Positions 19,409 through 27,451 of a DNA stretch of 42,837 nt are shown in pieces. Made by a program: the position numbers and the translations under genes. This DNA comes from Paenibacillus xylaniclasticus (lineage in GTDB: Bacteria > Bacillota > Bacilli > Paenibacillales > Paenibacillaceae): positions 1 through 42,837 of the forward strand of contig NZ_BIML01000034.1 in NCBI RefSeq assembly GCF_004001065.1, read 5' to 3'. The number at the start of each line of letters is the position of its first letter. The stretch's first letter is position 1. The notes under the pieces are model-generated. The model saw only the letters and a program-made list of their open reading frames with translations, was not told the origin of the DNA and did no database searches.

Positions 19409-20356
19409 ATGTATAAATCGATCATTATCGGAACAGGTCCGTCTGGATTGACGGCCGCGATCTATCTGGCGAGAGCTAATCTGAATCCGCTCGTTATTGA
19501 AGGACCGGAGCCGGGTGGACAATTGACGACGACGACGGATGTAGAGAACTTCCCAGGCTTTCCTGAGGGTATTATGGGCCCGGAATTGATGGCTAATATG
19601 CGTAAGCAAGCTGAGCGTTTCGGCGCTGAATTTCGTACAGGCTGGGTGAAAAGCGTCGATGTGTCTGAGCGGCCTTTCAAGCTGCAGGTTGAAGGACATG
19701 GCGAGCTCGTGGCCGAGACGCTGATTATTTCGACGGGTGCATCGGCGAAGTATCTCGGCATTCCGGGAGAGAAGGATAATGTCGGACGGGGCGTAAGCAC
19801 GTGTGCGACATGCGATGGCTTCTTCTTCCGCGGGAAGAAAATCATCGTCGTCGGCGGTGGTGATTCTGCAATGGAGGAAGCGAATTTCTTGACTCGCTTT
19901 GCGACGGAGGTTGAGCTCGTCCATCGGCGCGCTGAGCTTCGTGCATCGAAGATTATGCAGGATCGCGCTCGCGAGAACGAGAAAATTCGTTGGAGCTTGA
20001 ATAAGACGCCGATTGAGGTTGTAGCGAACGGAATGGGCGTCACAGCGCTGAAAGTGCGTAATAACGAGACAGGCGAAGAGGAATTGCTCGAGACGAGCGG
20101 TATATTCGTTGCCATCGGACATACACCGAATACGGGCTTCCTAGGCGGACAGATTGAAACGGACGAGCATGGATACATTAAGGTCAAGCCGGGATCGACC
20201 GAGACGAATGTACCAGGTGTATTCGCTTGCGGCGACGTGCAGGATAGTAAGTATCGTCAAGCTATTACGGCTGCGGGCAGCGGCTGCATGGCGGCTCTGG
20301 ATGCCGAGAGGTTTCTTGAGGGACACGTAACGCAGGATTGGAGCGTCTCATTGTAA
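19409..20356 (+). CDS. trxB: Thioredoxin-disulfide reductase
   Basis: FAD enzyme that reduces thioredoxin with NADPH. The FAD-binding motif GTGPSGLTAA is at residues 8-17, the redox-active CATC at 132-135 followed by DGFF, the NADPH-site GGGDSAMEEA, and the C-terminal FAD motif FACGDVQDSKYRQ. From ATG 19409 it is 315 aa, the normal low-molecular-weight form. AGGAGGGG lies 4-5 nt before this start; the frame is open from 19319 but those residues do not resemble the family. It follows the TPR gene by 124 bp and ends at a long hairpin terminator. Confidence 0.95.
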   Translation: MYKSIIIGTGPSGLTAAIYLARANLNPLVIEGPEPGGQLTTTTDVENFPGFPEGIMGPELMANMRKQAERFGAEFRTGWVKSVDVSERPFKLQVEGHGELVAETLIISTGASAKYLGIPGEKDNVGRGVSTCATCDGFFFRGKKIIVVGGGDSAMEEANFLTRFATEVELVHRRAELRASKIMQDRARENEKIRWSLNKTPIEVVANGMGVTALKVRNNETGEEELLETSGIFVAIGHTPNTGFLGGQIETDEHGYIKVKPGSTETNVPGVFACGDVQDSKYRQAITAAGSGCMAALDAERFLEGHVTQDWSVSL

Positions 20357-20368
20357 CGACAGTATATG

Positions 20369-20438
20369 GCTCTCTTCGAATGTCAGGCCGGATGCGCTAT
20401 ATGAGCGCGCCCAGCAGACATTCGACGGGAGCTTTTTT
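20369..20438 (+). terminator. Terminator of trxB
   Basis: A 16-nt arm (20369-20384) pairs with 20417-20432 with one G-T and one mismatch, followed by six T residues. The loop is long (32 nt) and itself contains GCGCTATATGAGCGC. Confidence 0.7.
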
Positions 20439-20596
20439 GCTGGGAAGCCGTAATATTAGTATGCTGTACTAGGATGATCGGCCTTATATAGAAGACGGCA
20501 GGCTATGGAATGTGGAGAGGTTAGGTTTATAGAAGATGATATATTCATGCGATTTGACAGGTTCAATAGACGTTCTGAATGGTGGAGAAGGTGAAT

Positions 20597-20612
20597 AAGG
20601 AAGCGCTTCCTT
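20597..20612. promoter_or_regulatory. 16-bp perfect palindrome upstream of glucokinase
   Basis: AAGGAAGCGCTTCCTT is a perfect palindrome about 40 bp before the -35 of the glucokinase promoter. Its centre AAGCGCTT is like that of a cre site, but the outer TG and CA of the cre consensus are missing. It could be an operator for a different regulator. The rest of 20439-20649 shows no gene. Confidence 0.4.
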
Positions 20613-20649
20613 GCTGGAATGGCGCTCTTTTGTTCCAATTTGGATCGCC

Positions 20650-20678
20650 TTGACCTATCAGGGGCATTCGCTTATAGT
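20650..20678 (+). promoter_or_regulatory. Promoter of glcK
   Basis: TTGACC (20650-20655), a 17-bp spacer and TATAGT (20673-20678), 44 bp before the start codon. Confidence 0.75.
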
Positions 20679-20721
20679 GAGTAAAAGAGATGTTTAACTT
20701 TGTGAACGAGGTGGGCAAGTG

Positions 20722-21672
20722 ATGTCTGAGCAAATATACGTTGGAGTCGATATCGGGGGAACGGCTATTAAAGTAGGCATCTGTAACTCGGTAGGCGATC
20801 TGCTCCATACGTATGAGGGACCGACTGAAGTCGACAAGGGAACGGAGACGATCCTTCGCAATATCGCGGATTACGCTAAGCGGATCGTAGAGCAATCGGC
20901 CTACGAATGGGAGCAAGTCGGAGGAGTAGGCGTCGGTATTGCCGGTTTCTTGGATATCCCGAACGGCATCGTCAAGTTTTCCGCGAATCTTGGACTGCGC
21001 GACGTCCATTTGAAAGCCTATCTGGAGCAGCAGTTAGGTAAGAAGGTACTGATTAATAATGATGCGAACGTAGCAGCGCTTGGCGAAGCATGGGCTGGCG
21101 CTGGCAAAGGCGTAGATCAATGCGTATGCTACACGCTTGGAACAGGTGTAGGCGGAGGCATTATCATAAACGGCAAAATATATGAAGGCTGGAGCGGCAT
21201 GGCGGGTGAGCTTGGACATATGCAGATTGTGCCGGATCTTGAAGCGATTCAGTGCGGCTGCGGCAAAATGGGCTGCCTGGAGACGGTATCGTCCGCGACC
21301 GGTATTATTAAGATGGCCAAAGACGCGGTAGAACGCGGTGATCGTACTTCGTTGTCCCTTGAAGAGCAGATTTTGGCGAAGGAAGTGTTCGATGCGGCGA
21401 AGGCGGGCGACGAGGTTGCATCCCGTATCGTGAACCGCGCAGCGTACTATCTTGGCAAATCGATGGCTTCAGTAGCTGTCGTACTGAATCCGAAGCGATT
21501 TATTATCGGCGGCGGTGTGTCTAAAGCCGGCGAGTTCTTATTTGAACAGATTCGTCAAGAATTCCGTAAATATACGCCGGAGGTTATTGCGGAGGACGTG
21601 GAGATCGTCCCGGCCATTCTTGGTAACGACGCAGGCGTTGTAGGCGCGGCAGGACTCATCCTCCGCTCGTAG
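20722..21672 (+). CDS. glcK: Glucokinase, ROK family
   Basis: Phosphorylates cytoplasmic glucose with ATP. The N-terminal ATP motif VDIGGTAIKVG, the phosphate loop TLGTGVGGGIIING, the glucose-binding GELGHM and the ROK zinc cluster CGCGKMGCLE are all present, at normal length (316 aa). GAGGTGG at 20708-20714 precedes ATG 20722 by 7 nt; GTG 20719 is one codon upstream. It probably handles glucose released from oligosaccharides brought in by ABC importers powered by the UgpC/MsmX-type ATPase. It heads the group glcK-rapZ-glmR-whiA. Confidence 0.92.
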   Translation: MSEQIYVGVDIGGTAIKVGICNSVGDLLHTYEGPTEVDKGTETILRNIADYAKRIVEQSAYEWEQVGGVGVGIAGFLDIPNGIVKFSANLGLRDVHLKAYLEQQLGKKVLINNDANVAALGEAWAGAGKGVDQCVCYTLGTGVGGGIIINGKIYEGWSGMAGELGHMQIVPDLEAIQCGCGKMGCLETVSSATGIIKMAKDAVERGDRTSLSLEEQILAKEVFDAAKAGDEVASRIVNRAAYYLGKSMASVAVVLNPKRFIIGGGVSKAGEFLFEQIRQEFRKYTPEVIAEDVEIVPAILGNDAGVVGAAGLILRS

Positions 21673-21698
21673 CAGCAAGTATAAGACAAAGCAGGCTG

Positions 21699-21720
21699 AC
21701 CCGCCCTTGCCGGCGGGTTT
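21699..21720 (+). terminator. Weak terminator or attenuator after glcK
   Basis: ACCCGCC (21699-21705) pairs with GGCGGGT (21712-21718), but only TT-G-T follows. Some read-through into rapZ is likely. Confidence 0.4.
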
Positions 21721-21759
21721 GTCCATGATAAGGCTGGTTGTGGGAAAGGAATGATATAA

Positions 21760-22650
21760 ATGGATAATGAAACGATGCAAGTTGCCAAGCTCGTCATCAT
21801 TACCGGTATGTCGGGAGCCGGCAAGACGATTGCCGTGCAGAGCATGGAGGATCTCGGATTTTTCTGCGTGGATAATTTACCTCCCGTACTCATTCCAAAA
21901 TTTGCGGAGCTGATTGAACAATCGAGTGGCAAGATTGGTAAAGTTGCGCTCGTGATCGACCTGAGAGGCAGAGAGTTTTTTACGGCGCTGTCAGAATCTC
22001 TGAACTTCATTAAGGAGCATTACACGATAGGCTGTGAAATTCTGTTTCTCGATGCGACAGATGCCGTGCTCGTTCAGCGGTACAAGGAAAGCCGCCGCAG
22101 ACATCCGCTTGCGCCGGACGGAATGCCGCTTGATGGGATTGGCCTGGAGCGCCGCATGCTGGAAGATCTCAAAGGGATGGCGACGCAGGTCATCGATACG
22201 AGCAGCCTAAAACCAGCGCAGCTGAAGGAACGGATTGTATCACGCTTTACGAATACGGAACGTACCGGCATTAACGTGAATGTTATATCGTTCGGCTTCA
22301 AGTATGGCATTCCGATTGACGCGGATTTAATCTATGATGTGCGATTCCTGCCTAACCCGCATTATATCGAGCATTTGAGACCGAACACGGGACAAAATCC
22401 GGATGTATATGAATATGTTATGAAGTGGCCGGAAACCCAGGCGTTTCTAACCAAGCTGCTTGATATGCTGAACTTTCTTATTCCGCTGTATAGGAAAGAA
22501 GGGAAGAGTCAGGTTGTCGTCGGCATTGGCTGTACGGGCGGGAAGCACAGGTCCGTGGCAATTGCAGAATATTTGGGCCGAATGCTCGGAAGCAGTGATA
22601 CAGAGACGGTGCGCGTTAGTCACCGTGACTCCGAGAGGGATCGGCATTAA
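21760..22650 (+). CDS. rapZ: RNase adapter / nucleotide-binding protein RapZ (YvcJ)
   Basis: P-loop protein that binds GTP/ATP; in E. coli RapZ controls decay of GlmZ RNA, and in B. subtilis YvcJ affects competence. Walker A GMSGAGKT is at residues 16-23, followed by FFCVDNLPP and the family stretches [21 protein letters not shown] and [17 protein letters not shown] in the C-terminal domain. The 296-aa length is normal. AAAGGA precedes ATG 21760. It is followed by glmR after 13 nt, the conserved order in Firmicutes. Confidence 0.94.
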   Translation: MDNETMQVAKLVIITGMSGAGKTIAVQSMEDLGFFCVDNLPPVLIPKFAELIEQSSGKIGKVALVIDLRGREFFTALSESLNFIKEHYTIGCEILFLDATDAVLVQRYKESRRRHPLAPDGMPLDGIGLERRMLEDLKGMATQVIDTSSLKPAQLKERIVSRFTNTERTGINVNVISFGFKYGIPIDADLIYDVRFLPNPHYIEHLRPNTGQNPDVYEYVMKWPETQAFLTKLLDMLNFLIPLYRKEGKSQVVVGIGCTGGKHRSVAIAEYLGRMLGSSDTETVRVSHRDSERDRH

Positions 22651-22663
22651 ATGAGGTGCATGA

Positions 22664-23653
22664 ATGAACAGCAGCGAACTATCGGATAAGGACAAACCCA
22701 AAATCGTCGTCATCGGCGGGGGGACCGGCTTATCCGTTATGCTAAGGGGCTTGAAGGAGAAGCCGCTTGATATTACAGCCATCGTTACAGTGGCCGATGA
22801 CGGCGGCAGCTCAGGCATCCTTCGCAACGAGTTGCATATCCCGCCGCCCGGCGATATCCGGAATGTGCTGCTTGCTCTTGCCGATGTCGAACCGCTGCTC
22901 GGCAAACTATTTAATTACCGGTTCAACAACGGGAGCGGTCTAGCTCCTCATAGTCTCGGCAATCTCATGCTGGCGGCGATTACCGATATTTCGGGAGATT
23001 TCGTTTCCGGCGTTCGAGAGCTAAGCCGGGTGCTCGCGGTCAGGGGGCGGGTGCTGCCTGCAGCAGGTCAAGCGATCGTATTGAAGGGCGAAATGTCCGA
23101 TGGTACGATAGTAACAGGAGAATCGATGATTCCGAAGGCAGGAAAAGCGATCAAGCGGGTTTTCATTGAACCTGCTGACGTGGAGCCGCTGGAGGAAGCG
23201 GTGGAAGCGATACAGGAAGCAGATGCGATCTTGATCGGACCGGGCAGTTTATATACGAGTATCATACCTAATTTGCTCGTTCCGAAGCTTGCAGACGCCA
23301 TAGTCTCATCGAATGCGCTCAAGATGTTCATCTGTAACGTGATGACGCAGCCGGGAGAAACGGACAATTATTCGGTCGGCGATCATCTGGACGCTATCTA
23401 CACGCATATTGGCTATCATCTATTTGATTATGTTATTGTTAACAATGGCGATATTCCGGAGCAGGTGCAGAGCAAATATGCCGAGAAGGGCGCGAAGGCC
23501 GTCCATCTCGATCTGGAGGAAGTACAGAAGCGCGGCTATAAGGTTATTGCCGATAAGCTCGTGCTGTTCCGGACCTATTTGCGGCATGATGCCGATAAGT
23601 TAAGTCAGCATATTTTTTATCAGGTACAGAACTGGATGACACGGAAGAGGTGA
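22664..23653 (+). CDS. glmR: Gluconeogenesis factor GlmR (YvcK)
   Basis: UDP-sugar binding protein needed for growth on gluconeogenic carbon; in B. subtilis it directs carbon to peptidoglycan precursors by stimulating GlmS. The glycine loop GGGTGLS is at residues 18-24, with VADDGGSSG, PPPGDIRN, GNLMLAA and IGPGSLYTSIIPNLL as family marks. Length 329 aa. GAGGTG precedes ATG 22664. It lies between rapZ and whiA, with gaps of 13 and 6 nt, so the three are translated from one message. Confidence 0.94.
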   Translation: MNSSELSDKDKPKIVVIGGGTGLSVMLRGLKEKPLDITAIVTVADDGGSSGILRNELHIPPPGDIRNVLLALADVEPLLGKLFNYRFNNGSGLAPHSLGNLMLAAITDISGDFVSGVRELSRVLAVRGRVLPAAGQAIVLKGEMSDGTIVTGESMIPKAGKAIKRVFIEPADVEPLEEAVEAIQEADAILIGPGSLYTSIIPNLLVPKLADAIVSSNALKMFICNVMTQPGETDNYSVGDHLDAIYTHIGYHLFDYVIVNNGDIPEQVQSKYAEKGAKAVHLDLEEVQKRGYKVIADKLVLFRTYLRHDADKLSQHIFYQVQNWMTRKR

Positions 23654-23659
23654 TACGAC

Positions 23660-24589
23660 ATGTCCTTTGCGGCGCAGACCAAAAAAGAACTGACGATGAT
23701 CGAAACGGACGAATGCTGCGAGAAGGCGGAATTGTCCGCGCTCATCCGCATGAACGGCTCGGTGTCGTTATCGAACCGCAAAGTGATTCTCGACATCTCG
23801 ACAGAGAATGCGGCAATCGCACGACGCATTTACAGTCTAATCAAGAAGCGGTTCGACGTTCATACCGAGCTTCTCGTACGCAAGAAGATGCGGTTGAAGA
23901 AGAACAATGTCTATATCGTCCGTATACCGGGCAAGGTGCAGGAAATATTAAAGGAACTGTGCATTGTCTCTGAGGGCTTCCTATTCCAGCAAGGCATCGA
24001 TAAAGAAATTATTAAGAAACCATGCTGCAAACGCTCATACTTACGCGGAGCCTTTCTTGCTGGCGGCTCGGTGAACAATCCGGAGGGCTCGTCTTACCAT
24101 CTGGAGATTGCGTCATTGTACGAGGAGCATTGCCAAGCGCTTGCTGAGCTGGCCAATAAGTTCGATTTGAACGCACGCTGTATCGAGCGGAAGAAAGGGT
24201 TTATATTCTATATTAAAGAAGGCGAGAAAATTATCGAGATGCTGAACATTATTGGCGCCCATCAAGCGTTGTTCAAGTTCGAGGACGTCCGTATTATGCG
24301 TGATATGCGCAACTCGGTTAATCGGATCGTCAACTGTGAGACGGCTAACTTGAATAAGACGATCGGAGCGGCTGTCAGACAAATCGATAATATTAAGCTG
24401 CTGCAAAAGGAAGTCGGTCTCGAATCGCTGCCTGAGAAGCTTCGTGAGGTCGCAGAGATTCGGCTTATGCATCCAGATATGAATTTGACCGAAGTGGGCG
24501 AATTGCTCAAAGGGAAGGTCAGTAAGTCGGGCGTAAACCACCGCCTGCGAAAAATTGATGAATTAGCCGAAAAAATACGCAACAGCTGA
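23660..24589 (+). CDS. whiA: DNA-binding protein WhiA
   Basis: Conserved Gram-positive protein with a LAGLIDADG-homing-endonuclease-like N-terminal part and a C-terminal helix-turn-helix; it controls sporulation septation in Streptomyces and affects division and chromosome segregation in Bacillus. Family segments are FAAQTKKEL at the start, [22 protein letters not shown] in the LAGLIDADG part, and [25 protein letters not shown] in the helix-turn-helix. Length 309 aa, normal. GAGGTG precedes ATG 23660. Confidence 0.94.
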   Translation: MSFAAQTKKELTMIETDECCEKAELSALIRMNGSVSLSNRKVILDISTENAAIARRIYSLIKKRFDVHTELLVRKKMRLKKNNVYIVRIPGKVQEILKELCIVSEGFLFQQGIDKEIIKKPCCKRSYLRGAFLAGGSVNNPEGSSYHLEIASLYEEHCQALAELANKFDLNARCIERKKGFIFYIKEGEKIIEMLNIIGAHQALFKFEDVRIMRDMRNSVNRIVNCETANLNKTIGAAVRQIDNIKLLQKEVGLESLPEKLREVAEIRLMHPDMNLTEVGELLKGKVSKSGVNHRLRKIDELAEKIRNS

Positions 24590-24619
24590 ACGATTACCCT
24601 AGTGCAGAAAGCTTGATAA

Positions 24620-24628
24620 TGATATAAT
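24620..24628 (+). promoter_or_regulatory. Extended -10 promoter of the HPr-family gene
   Basis: TGATATAAT with a consensus -10 at 24623-24628, starting 31 nt after the whiA stop. No good -35 is seen. It would give a leader of ~110 nt. Confidence 0.5.
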
Positions 24629-24638
24629 GATTAACAAA

Positions 24639-24670
24639 CTGCCGTGAATGCGGCAGGGCTGCAAATGCAG
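24639..24670 (+). promoter_or_regulatory. Two adjacent hairpins in the HPr leader
   Basis: CTGCCG/CGGCAG (24639-24644 with 24651-24656) and CTGCA/TGCAG (24659-24663 with 24666-24670) lie close to the expected transcript start. No T run follows, so this is not a terminator. A role in mRNA stability or control is possible. Confidence 0.4.
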
Positions 24671-24745
24671 GCACACACTATTTCATGACTGAATGAAGAT
24701 AGTCACATTCATCCAATAGAAATAACCGTAGGGGGTATGGTTTCC

Positions 24746-25015
24746 ATGACAAGACAACCTGCTGTCGTACGATTGAAGACAGGTCTACATGCAAGACCGG
24801 CGGCGTTGTTCGTTCAAGAAGCGAATAAGTTTTCATCCGAGGTATTCGTCGAGAAGGACGACAAGAAGGTGAATGCGAAGTCGATTATGGGCATTATGAG
24901 CTTGGCGATCAGTTCGGGTACGGAGATCTTTATCAGTGCCGAAGGCTCGGATGCCGAGCAAGCTGTAACCGCTTTAGTTAACCTTGTGAGTAAGGAAGAA
25001 TTGGAGAACCAATAA
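24746..25015 (+). CDS. ptsH/crh: HPr-family phosphocarrier protein in the Crh position
   Basis: An 89-aa HPr-fold protein. From ATG 24746 the active-site histidine falls exactly at residue 15 (KTGLHARPAA) and the regulatory serine at residue 46 (NAKSIMGIMSL). Ser46 is the site phosphorylated by HprK, allowing partnership with CcpA. By place (after rapZ-glmR-whiA) it matches crh of B. subtilis, but Crh there has Gln15 and cannot carry PTS phosphate, while this protein keeps His15. The start is set by AGGGGG at 24730-24735, 10 nt upstream; ATG 24737 is too close to that site. Whether it serves the PTS, catabolite repression or both cannot be settled here. Confidence 0.9.
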   Translation: MTRQPAVVRLKTGLHARPAALFVQEANKFSSEVFVEKDDKKVNAKSIMGIMSLAISSGTEIFISAEGSDAEQAVTALVNLVSKEELENQ

Positions 25016-25045
25016 AGATGGGATAGACCCTTTGCGGGTCTGTAA

Positions 25046-25078
25046 GGGCTGCTGGGAGTATCTCGGCGGCTCTTTTTT
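25046..25078 (+). terminator. Terminator after the HPr-family gene
   Basis: A ten-pair stem with several G-T pairs (25048-25057 with 25061-25070) is followed by TCTTTTTTT. A smaller hairpin AGACCC/GGGTCT lies just before, at 25025-25041. Confidence 0.75.
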
Positions 25079-25126
25079 TGTTGAGAAACGCTCTATCTAC
25101 ACAGATGCGTGAAAGGGTGAGGATGC

Positions 25127-25627
25127 GTGAACACGAATCGAATCGTAACGGTTTGGCTCGTATTAGCTTTGGTATTCTTCACATCAGGGTGTGGGAGTGA
25201 AAGTGAGGGGGCTGCAATTACAGTCTACCATTACGACGATGGAGTATACCGTTTCGAAGTTGACTATCCTAGTGAGTGGAGAATCATGGTTGATTCACCT
25301 GTAGAGGCTACCGAGACTCAGGAGGCGTCCCCTACTGGCGGGATCAGTATATACCCGGGTAGCGATTTAGAGGACAGGATCTATGTATATGGTCAGAACG
25401 GACATATCGGAACTGATTATCCTGGGTATAAACACGAGAAGTTCACAACAGAAGATGGCGTAAGTGGAGATTTATTTATCGATGATGCAGACGGCGTCGT
25501 GAATCTGAATTTGGTGCTGGGCACTGGCTTCTATGGGGCAATTGCTAATATCGACAAGGATCTGTACAAACAGTATGAGAAGCAGATTATGAATATACTC
25601 AGCAGTATTGAACTTCTAGAAGAATAA
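25127..25627 (+). CDS. Putative lipoprotein of unknown function
   Basis: A 166-residue secreted protein. A short N-terminal positive region and hydrophobic stretch end in TSGC, with the lipidated Cys at residue 22; Thr rather than Leu at -3 makes the lipobox slightly atypical. The mature part is acidic and contains YRFEVDYPSEWRI, a pattern common in PsbP/YP-type small lipoproteins (a 'yxfdypseW' start), and an ending resembling IMNILSSIEL, seen in such proteins. I do not recognise a specific family function. The start is GTG 25127 after GGGTGAGGA. It is richer in A+T than its neighbours, and no homologue is expected at this place in related gene orders, so it may be an accessory insertion. 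Confidence 0.7.
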   Translation: MNTNRIVTVWLVLALVFFTSGCGSESEGAAITVYHYDDGVYRFEVDYPSEWRIMVDSPVEATETQEASPTGGISIYPGSDLEDRIYVYGQNGHIGTDYPGYKHEKFTTEDGVSGDLFIDDADGVVNLNLVLGTGFYGAIANIDKDLYKQYEKQIMNILSSIELLEE

Positions 25628-25641
25628 CCTGTCCTAGGGCG

Positions 25642-25689
25642 AGCCCGTAGTCATTCTGGTCAATCAGAGCTTACGGGTTGGCCTTTCTT
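25642..25689 (+). terminator. Probable terminator of the lipoprotein gene
   Basis: AGCCCGTA (25642-25649) pairs with TACGGGTT (25672-25679), then GGCCTTTCTT. The T run is imperfect. Confidence 0.45.
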
Positions 25690-25748
25690 GTTTCCGTCAA
25701 TTCTTAAATCAGGACGGATTCGTTGTATCTAACGTTTATCGTAGATGG

Positions 25749-26105
25749 ATGGAGGATGGGCGGCCGATGAAGCTCCAGTGGAATGAACTGAGTCGTTATG
25801 CGCTCCTTATGCTGGAGCAAGGAACGGGTACTCGTGCCTATATCGAGCACGTTGCCGCTTCGAACGGCGTGTCCTTAAAGCCGAGCATGGAGCTTGGTAG
25901 TCTTGATCTACTTAATGAGTTCGCTCGCACCAGCTTCGGCATTGCGAGCGTCGTTGTCGACTTTGTCGAGGAGGAATTAGCGAAAGGGGATCTTATTCAT
26001 TTGGCAATCGACCCGCCGATCCCGCCGAGAGGAATTGGTATTGTCACATTGAAGGGAGTTCCGCTGTCGGCGGCAGCGCAGGCGTTTGTCGCGATTTTAC
26101 CTTAG
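25749..26105 (+). pseudogene. LysR-family regulator remnant (effector-binding domain only)
   Basis: The 118-residue frame reads as the C-terminal half of a LysR effector-binding domain: LSRYALLMLEQGTGTRAYIE, the MELGSLDLLNEFARTSFGIA segment (split at family motif points), and the ending IPPRGIGIVTLKGVPLSAAAQAFV. LysR proteins are ~300 aa with an N-terminal winged helix; here the first ~190 residues are missing, and the 120 bp upstream in any frame show no helix-turn-helix. There is no convincing ribosome binding site beyond GGATGGAGG near the start. It is most likely a decaying 5'-deleted gene. A shared bidirectional terminator follows. Confidence 0.75.
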
Positions 26106-26144
26106 CGAGAATGATGATGGGAAAGGTATTTAATCGAGATAGAA

Positions 26145-26181
26145 ACGCCCCTTTATCGGCATGTGCCGGTAAAGGGGCGCT
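26145..26181. terminator. Bidirectional terminator between the LysR remnant and clpP
   Basis: A long stem, CGCCCCTTTATCGGC (26146-26160) with GCCGGTAAAGGGGCG (26165-26179), includes one G-T pair. It is followed by CTTTATTATA on the plus strand and by TTTCTAT on the minus strand, so it serves clpP as well. Confidence 0.8.
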
Positions 26182-26216
26182 TTATTATACGATAAGGAGC
26201 AGCATTTGCGCAGCGA

Positions 26217-26804
26217 CTACAGCTTTTCGATGACTTTATCGATCAGGCCGTATTCGCGTGCCTCCTCCGCGCTCATAAAGTAATCGCGGTCTGTGTCCTT
26301 CTCGATGCGCTCCAAAGGCTGGCCTGAACGCTCAGCGAGAATGCTGTTCAGCTTGTCACGCATTTTCAGAATGCGGCGGGCGCGAATTTCGATATCGCTC
26401 GCTTGGCCTTCCGCACCGCCGAGCGGCTGGTGAATCATAACTTCGCTGTTCGGCAGCGCATAGCGCTTGCCTTTCGCGCCTGCCGTCAGCAGAAATGCGC
26501 CCATGGATGCTGCCATGCCGACGCAAATCGTAGAGACGTCCGGCTTGATGAACTGCATCGTATCATAGATCGCCATGCCGGCTGTGATGGATCCGCCTGG
26601 GCTATTAATATAAAGAGAGATGTCTTTCTCCGGATCGTCGGCTGCCAGGAACAGTAATTGCGCGATGATGGAGTTAGCGACAATGTCATTGACCGGCGTT
26701 CCAAGAAAAACGATACGGTCCTTTAGCAAACGCGAATAAATGTCGTACGCGCGCTCGCCGCGGTTGTTCTGCTCGATGACCATAGGCACAAAGTTCATAT
26801 CCAT
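26217..26804 (-). CDS. clpP: ATP-dependent Clp protease proteolytic subunit
   Basis: Serine peptidase that forms the two-ring chamber used with ClpX/ClpC/ClpE. From ATG at 26804 it is 195 aa. The catalytic triad is Ser100 in GMAASMGAF, His125 in VMIHQPLGG and Asp174 in DTDRDYF, with the standard spacings. [17 protein letters not shown] is also typical. The frame is open to 26894, but GGGAGGG (26812-26818) sits before 26804 and the added residues are unlike the family; ATG 26798 is two codons further in. It is on the opposite strand to its neighbours, with its own CtsR-controlled promoter. Confidence 0.96.
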   Translation of the reverse strand: MDMNFVPMVIEQNNRGERAYDIYSRLLKDRIVFLGTPVNDIVANSIIAQLLFLAADDPEKDISLYINSPGGSITAGMAIYDTMQFIKPDVSTICVGMAASMGAFLLTAGAKGKRYALPNSEVMIHQPLGGAEGQASDIEIRARRILKMRDKLNSILAERSGQPLERIEKDTDRDYFMSAEEAREYGLIDKVIEKL

Positions 26805-26909
26805 GAAAGTTCCCTCCCGAATAGGTAAGTATAGCAACAGGGTAGCGTCCGAGTCTTTCGCACAAAAGCGGACAGAGCAATTCGGTGCGTGCACCTGTGT
26901 GTTATGTTA

Positions 26910-26938
26910 ATAATAGCCGATCATTTTACAAAAGTCAA
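26910..26938 (-). promoter_or_regulatory. Promoter of clpP
   Basis: On the minus strand TTGACT (26933-26938), a 17-bp spacer and TATTAT (26910-26915). The -35 lies inside the CtsR box. Confidence 0.8.
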
Positions 26939-26949
26939 AGAAAGTCAAA
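26933..26949 (-). promoter_or_regulatory. CtsR operator
   Basis: On the plus strand AGTCAAA-GAA-AGTCAAA, a tandem heptad that fits the CtsR consensus RGTCAAA-NAN-RGTCAAA at all fixed positions. It covers the clpP -35, so the class III heat-shock repressor CtsR would block the promoter. The stretch 26950-27156 is A+T-rich and shows no gene. Confidence 0.88.
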
Positions 26950-27156
26950 CTAAACTGATATACAGAGATAGTGGTGAAGTTCGTTCTTCTGAATTGCCGG
27001 TATGTTCACTGCGGAGCAAACCCGGTATTTCGGATTTATGCTAGTTATTCTCTTACTATTATAGTCAAAAATAAAATAAATAATCGAATTAAGGGGATAA
27101 ATTGTAAATAAAAGAGTGGAATCAGTAGCTATATCTAAAATATTTATCGTTTTTCA

Positions 27157-27198
27157 AACAAAAAAATCATTAATCCCGTCGAAACGGTATTAATGATT
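27157..27198 (-). terminator. Terminator of tRNA-Arg (minus strand)
   Basis: Arms 27165-27178 and 27185-27198 form a 13-pair stem with one mismatch and a 6-nt loop. On the minus strand a run of T residues (27158-27166) follows. Confidence 0.85.
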
Positions 27199-27222
27199 GT
27201 GTTCATAATTCCGATATTAAAA

Positions 27223-27297
27223 TGGCGCGCCCGCTAGGAATCGAACCTAGATCTCAGGCTCCGGAGGCCTACGTCATATCCATTGGACCACGGGCGC
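27223..27297 (-). tRNA. tRNA-Arg (CCG)
   Basis: A 75-nt cloverleaf read on the minus strand. Acceptor GCGCCCG pairs with CGGGCGC, the anticodon stem TAGGC/GCCTG region encloses CTCCGGA with anticodon CCG, the T-arm is TAGGTTCGATTCCTA, the discriminator is G and CCA is encoded (27223-27225). It stands alone between clpP and cggR, with its own promoter and terminator. Confidence 0.95.
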
Positions 27298-27317
27298 AGA
27301 AAAGCGGAACGAATGTT

Positions 27318-27346
27318 ATCTTACCTCAAATTTCATTGGAATGCAA
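27318..27346 (-). promoter_or_regulatory. Promoter of tRNA-Arg
   Basis: On the minus strand TTGCAT (27341-27346), a 17-bp spacer and TAAGAT (27318-27323), about 20 bp before the tRNA 5' end. Confidence 0.7.
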
Positions 27347-27417
27347 GAGCAGACCGGCAAGAAAAATTAAAAGTTAAAAAAATCGTAACAGTAAGCGGTT
27401 ACAGGGCGAAAAGGAAC

Positions 27418-27446
27418 TTGCAGTCTTTTCCGACTTTATATAAAAT
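27418..27446 (+). promoter_or_regulatory. Promoter of cggR-gapA
   Basis: TTGCAG (27418-27423), a 17-bp spacer and TAAAAT (27441-27446). The CggR operator begins 6 bp after the -10, so it covers the transcription start region. Confidence 0.7.
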
Positions 27447-27451
27447 AAAGG

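Noticed and set aside
24737-25015. Start of the HPr-family gene at ATG 24737
   Set aside because: The Shine-Dalgarno AGGGGG ends 2 nt before it. ATG 24746 has good spacing and puts the key residues at His15 and Ser46.
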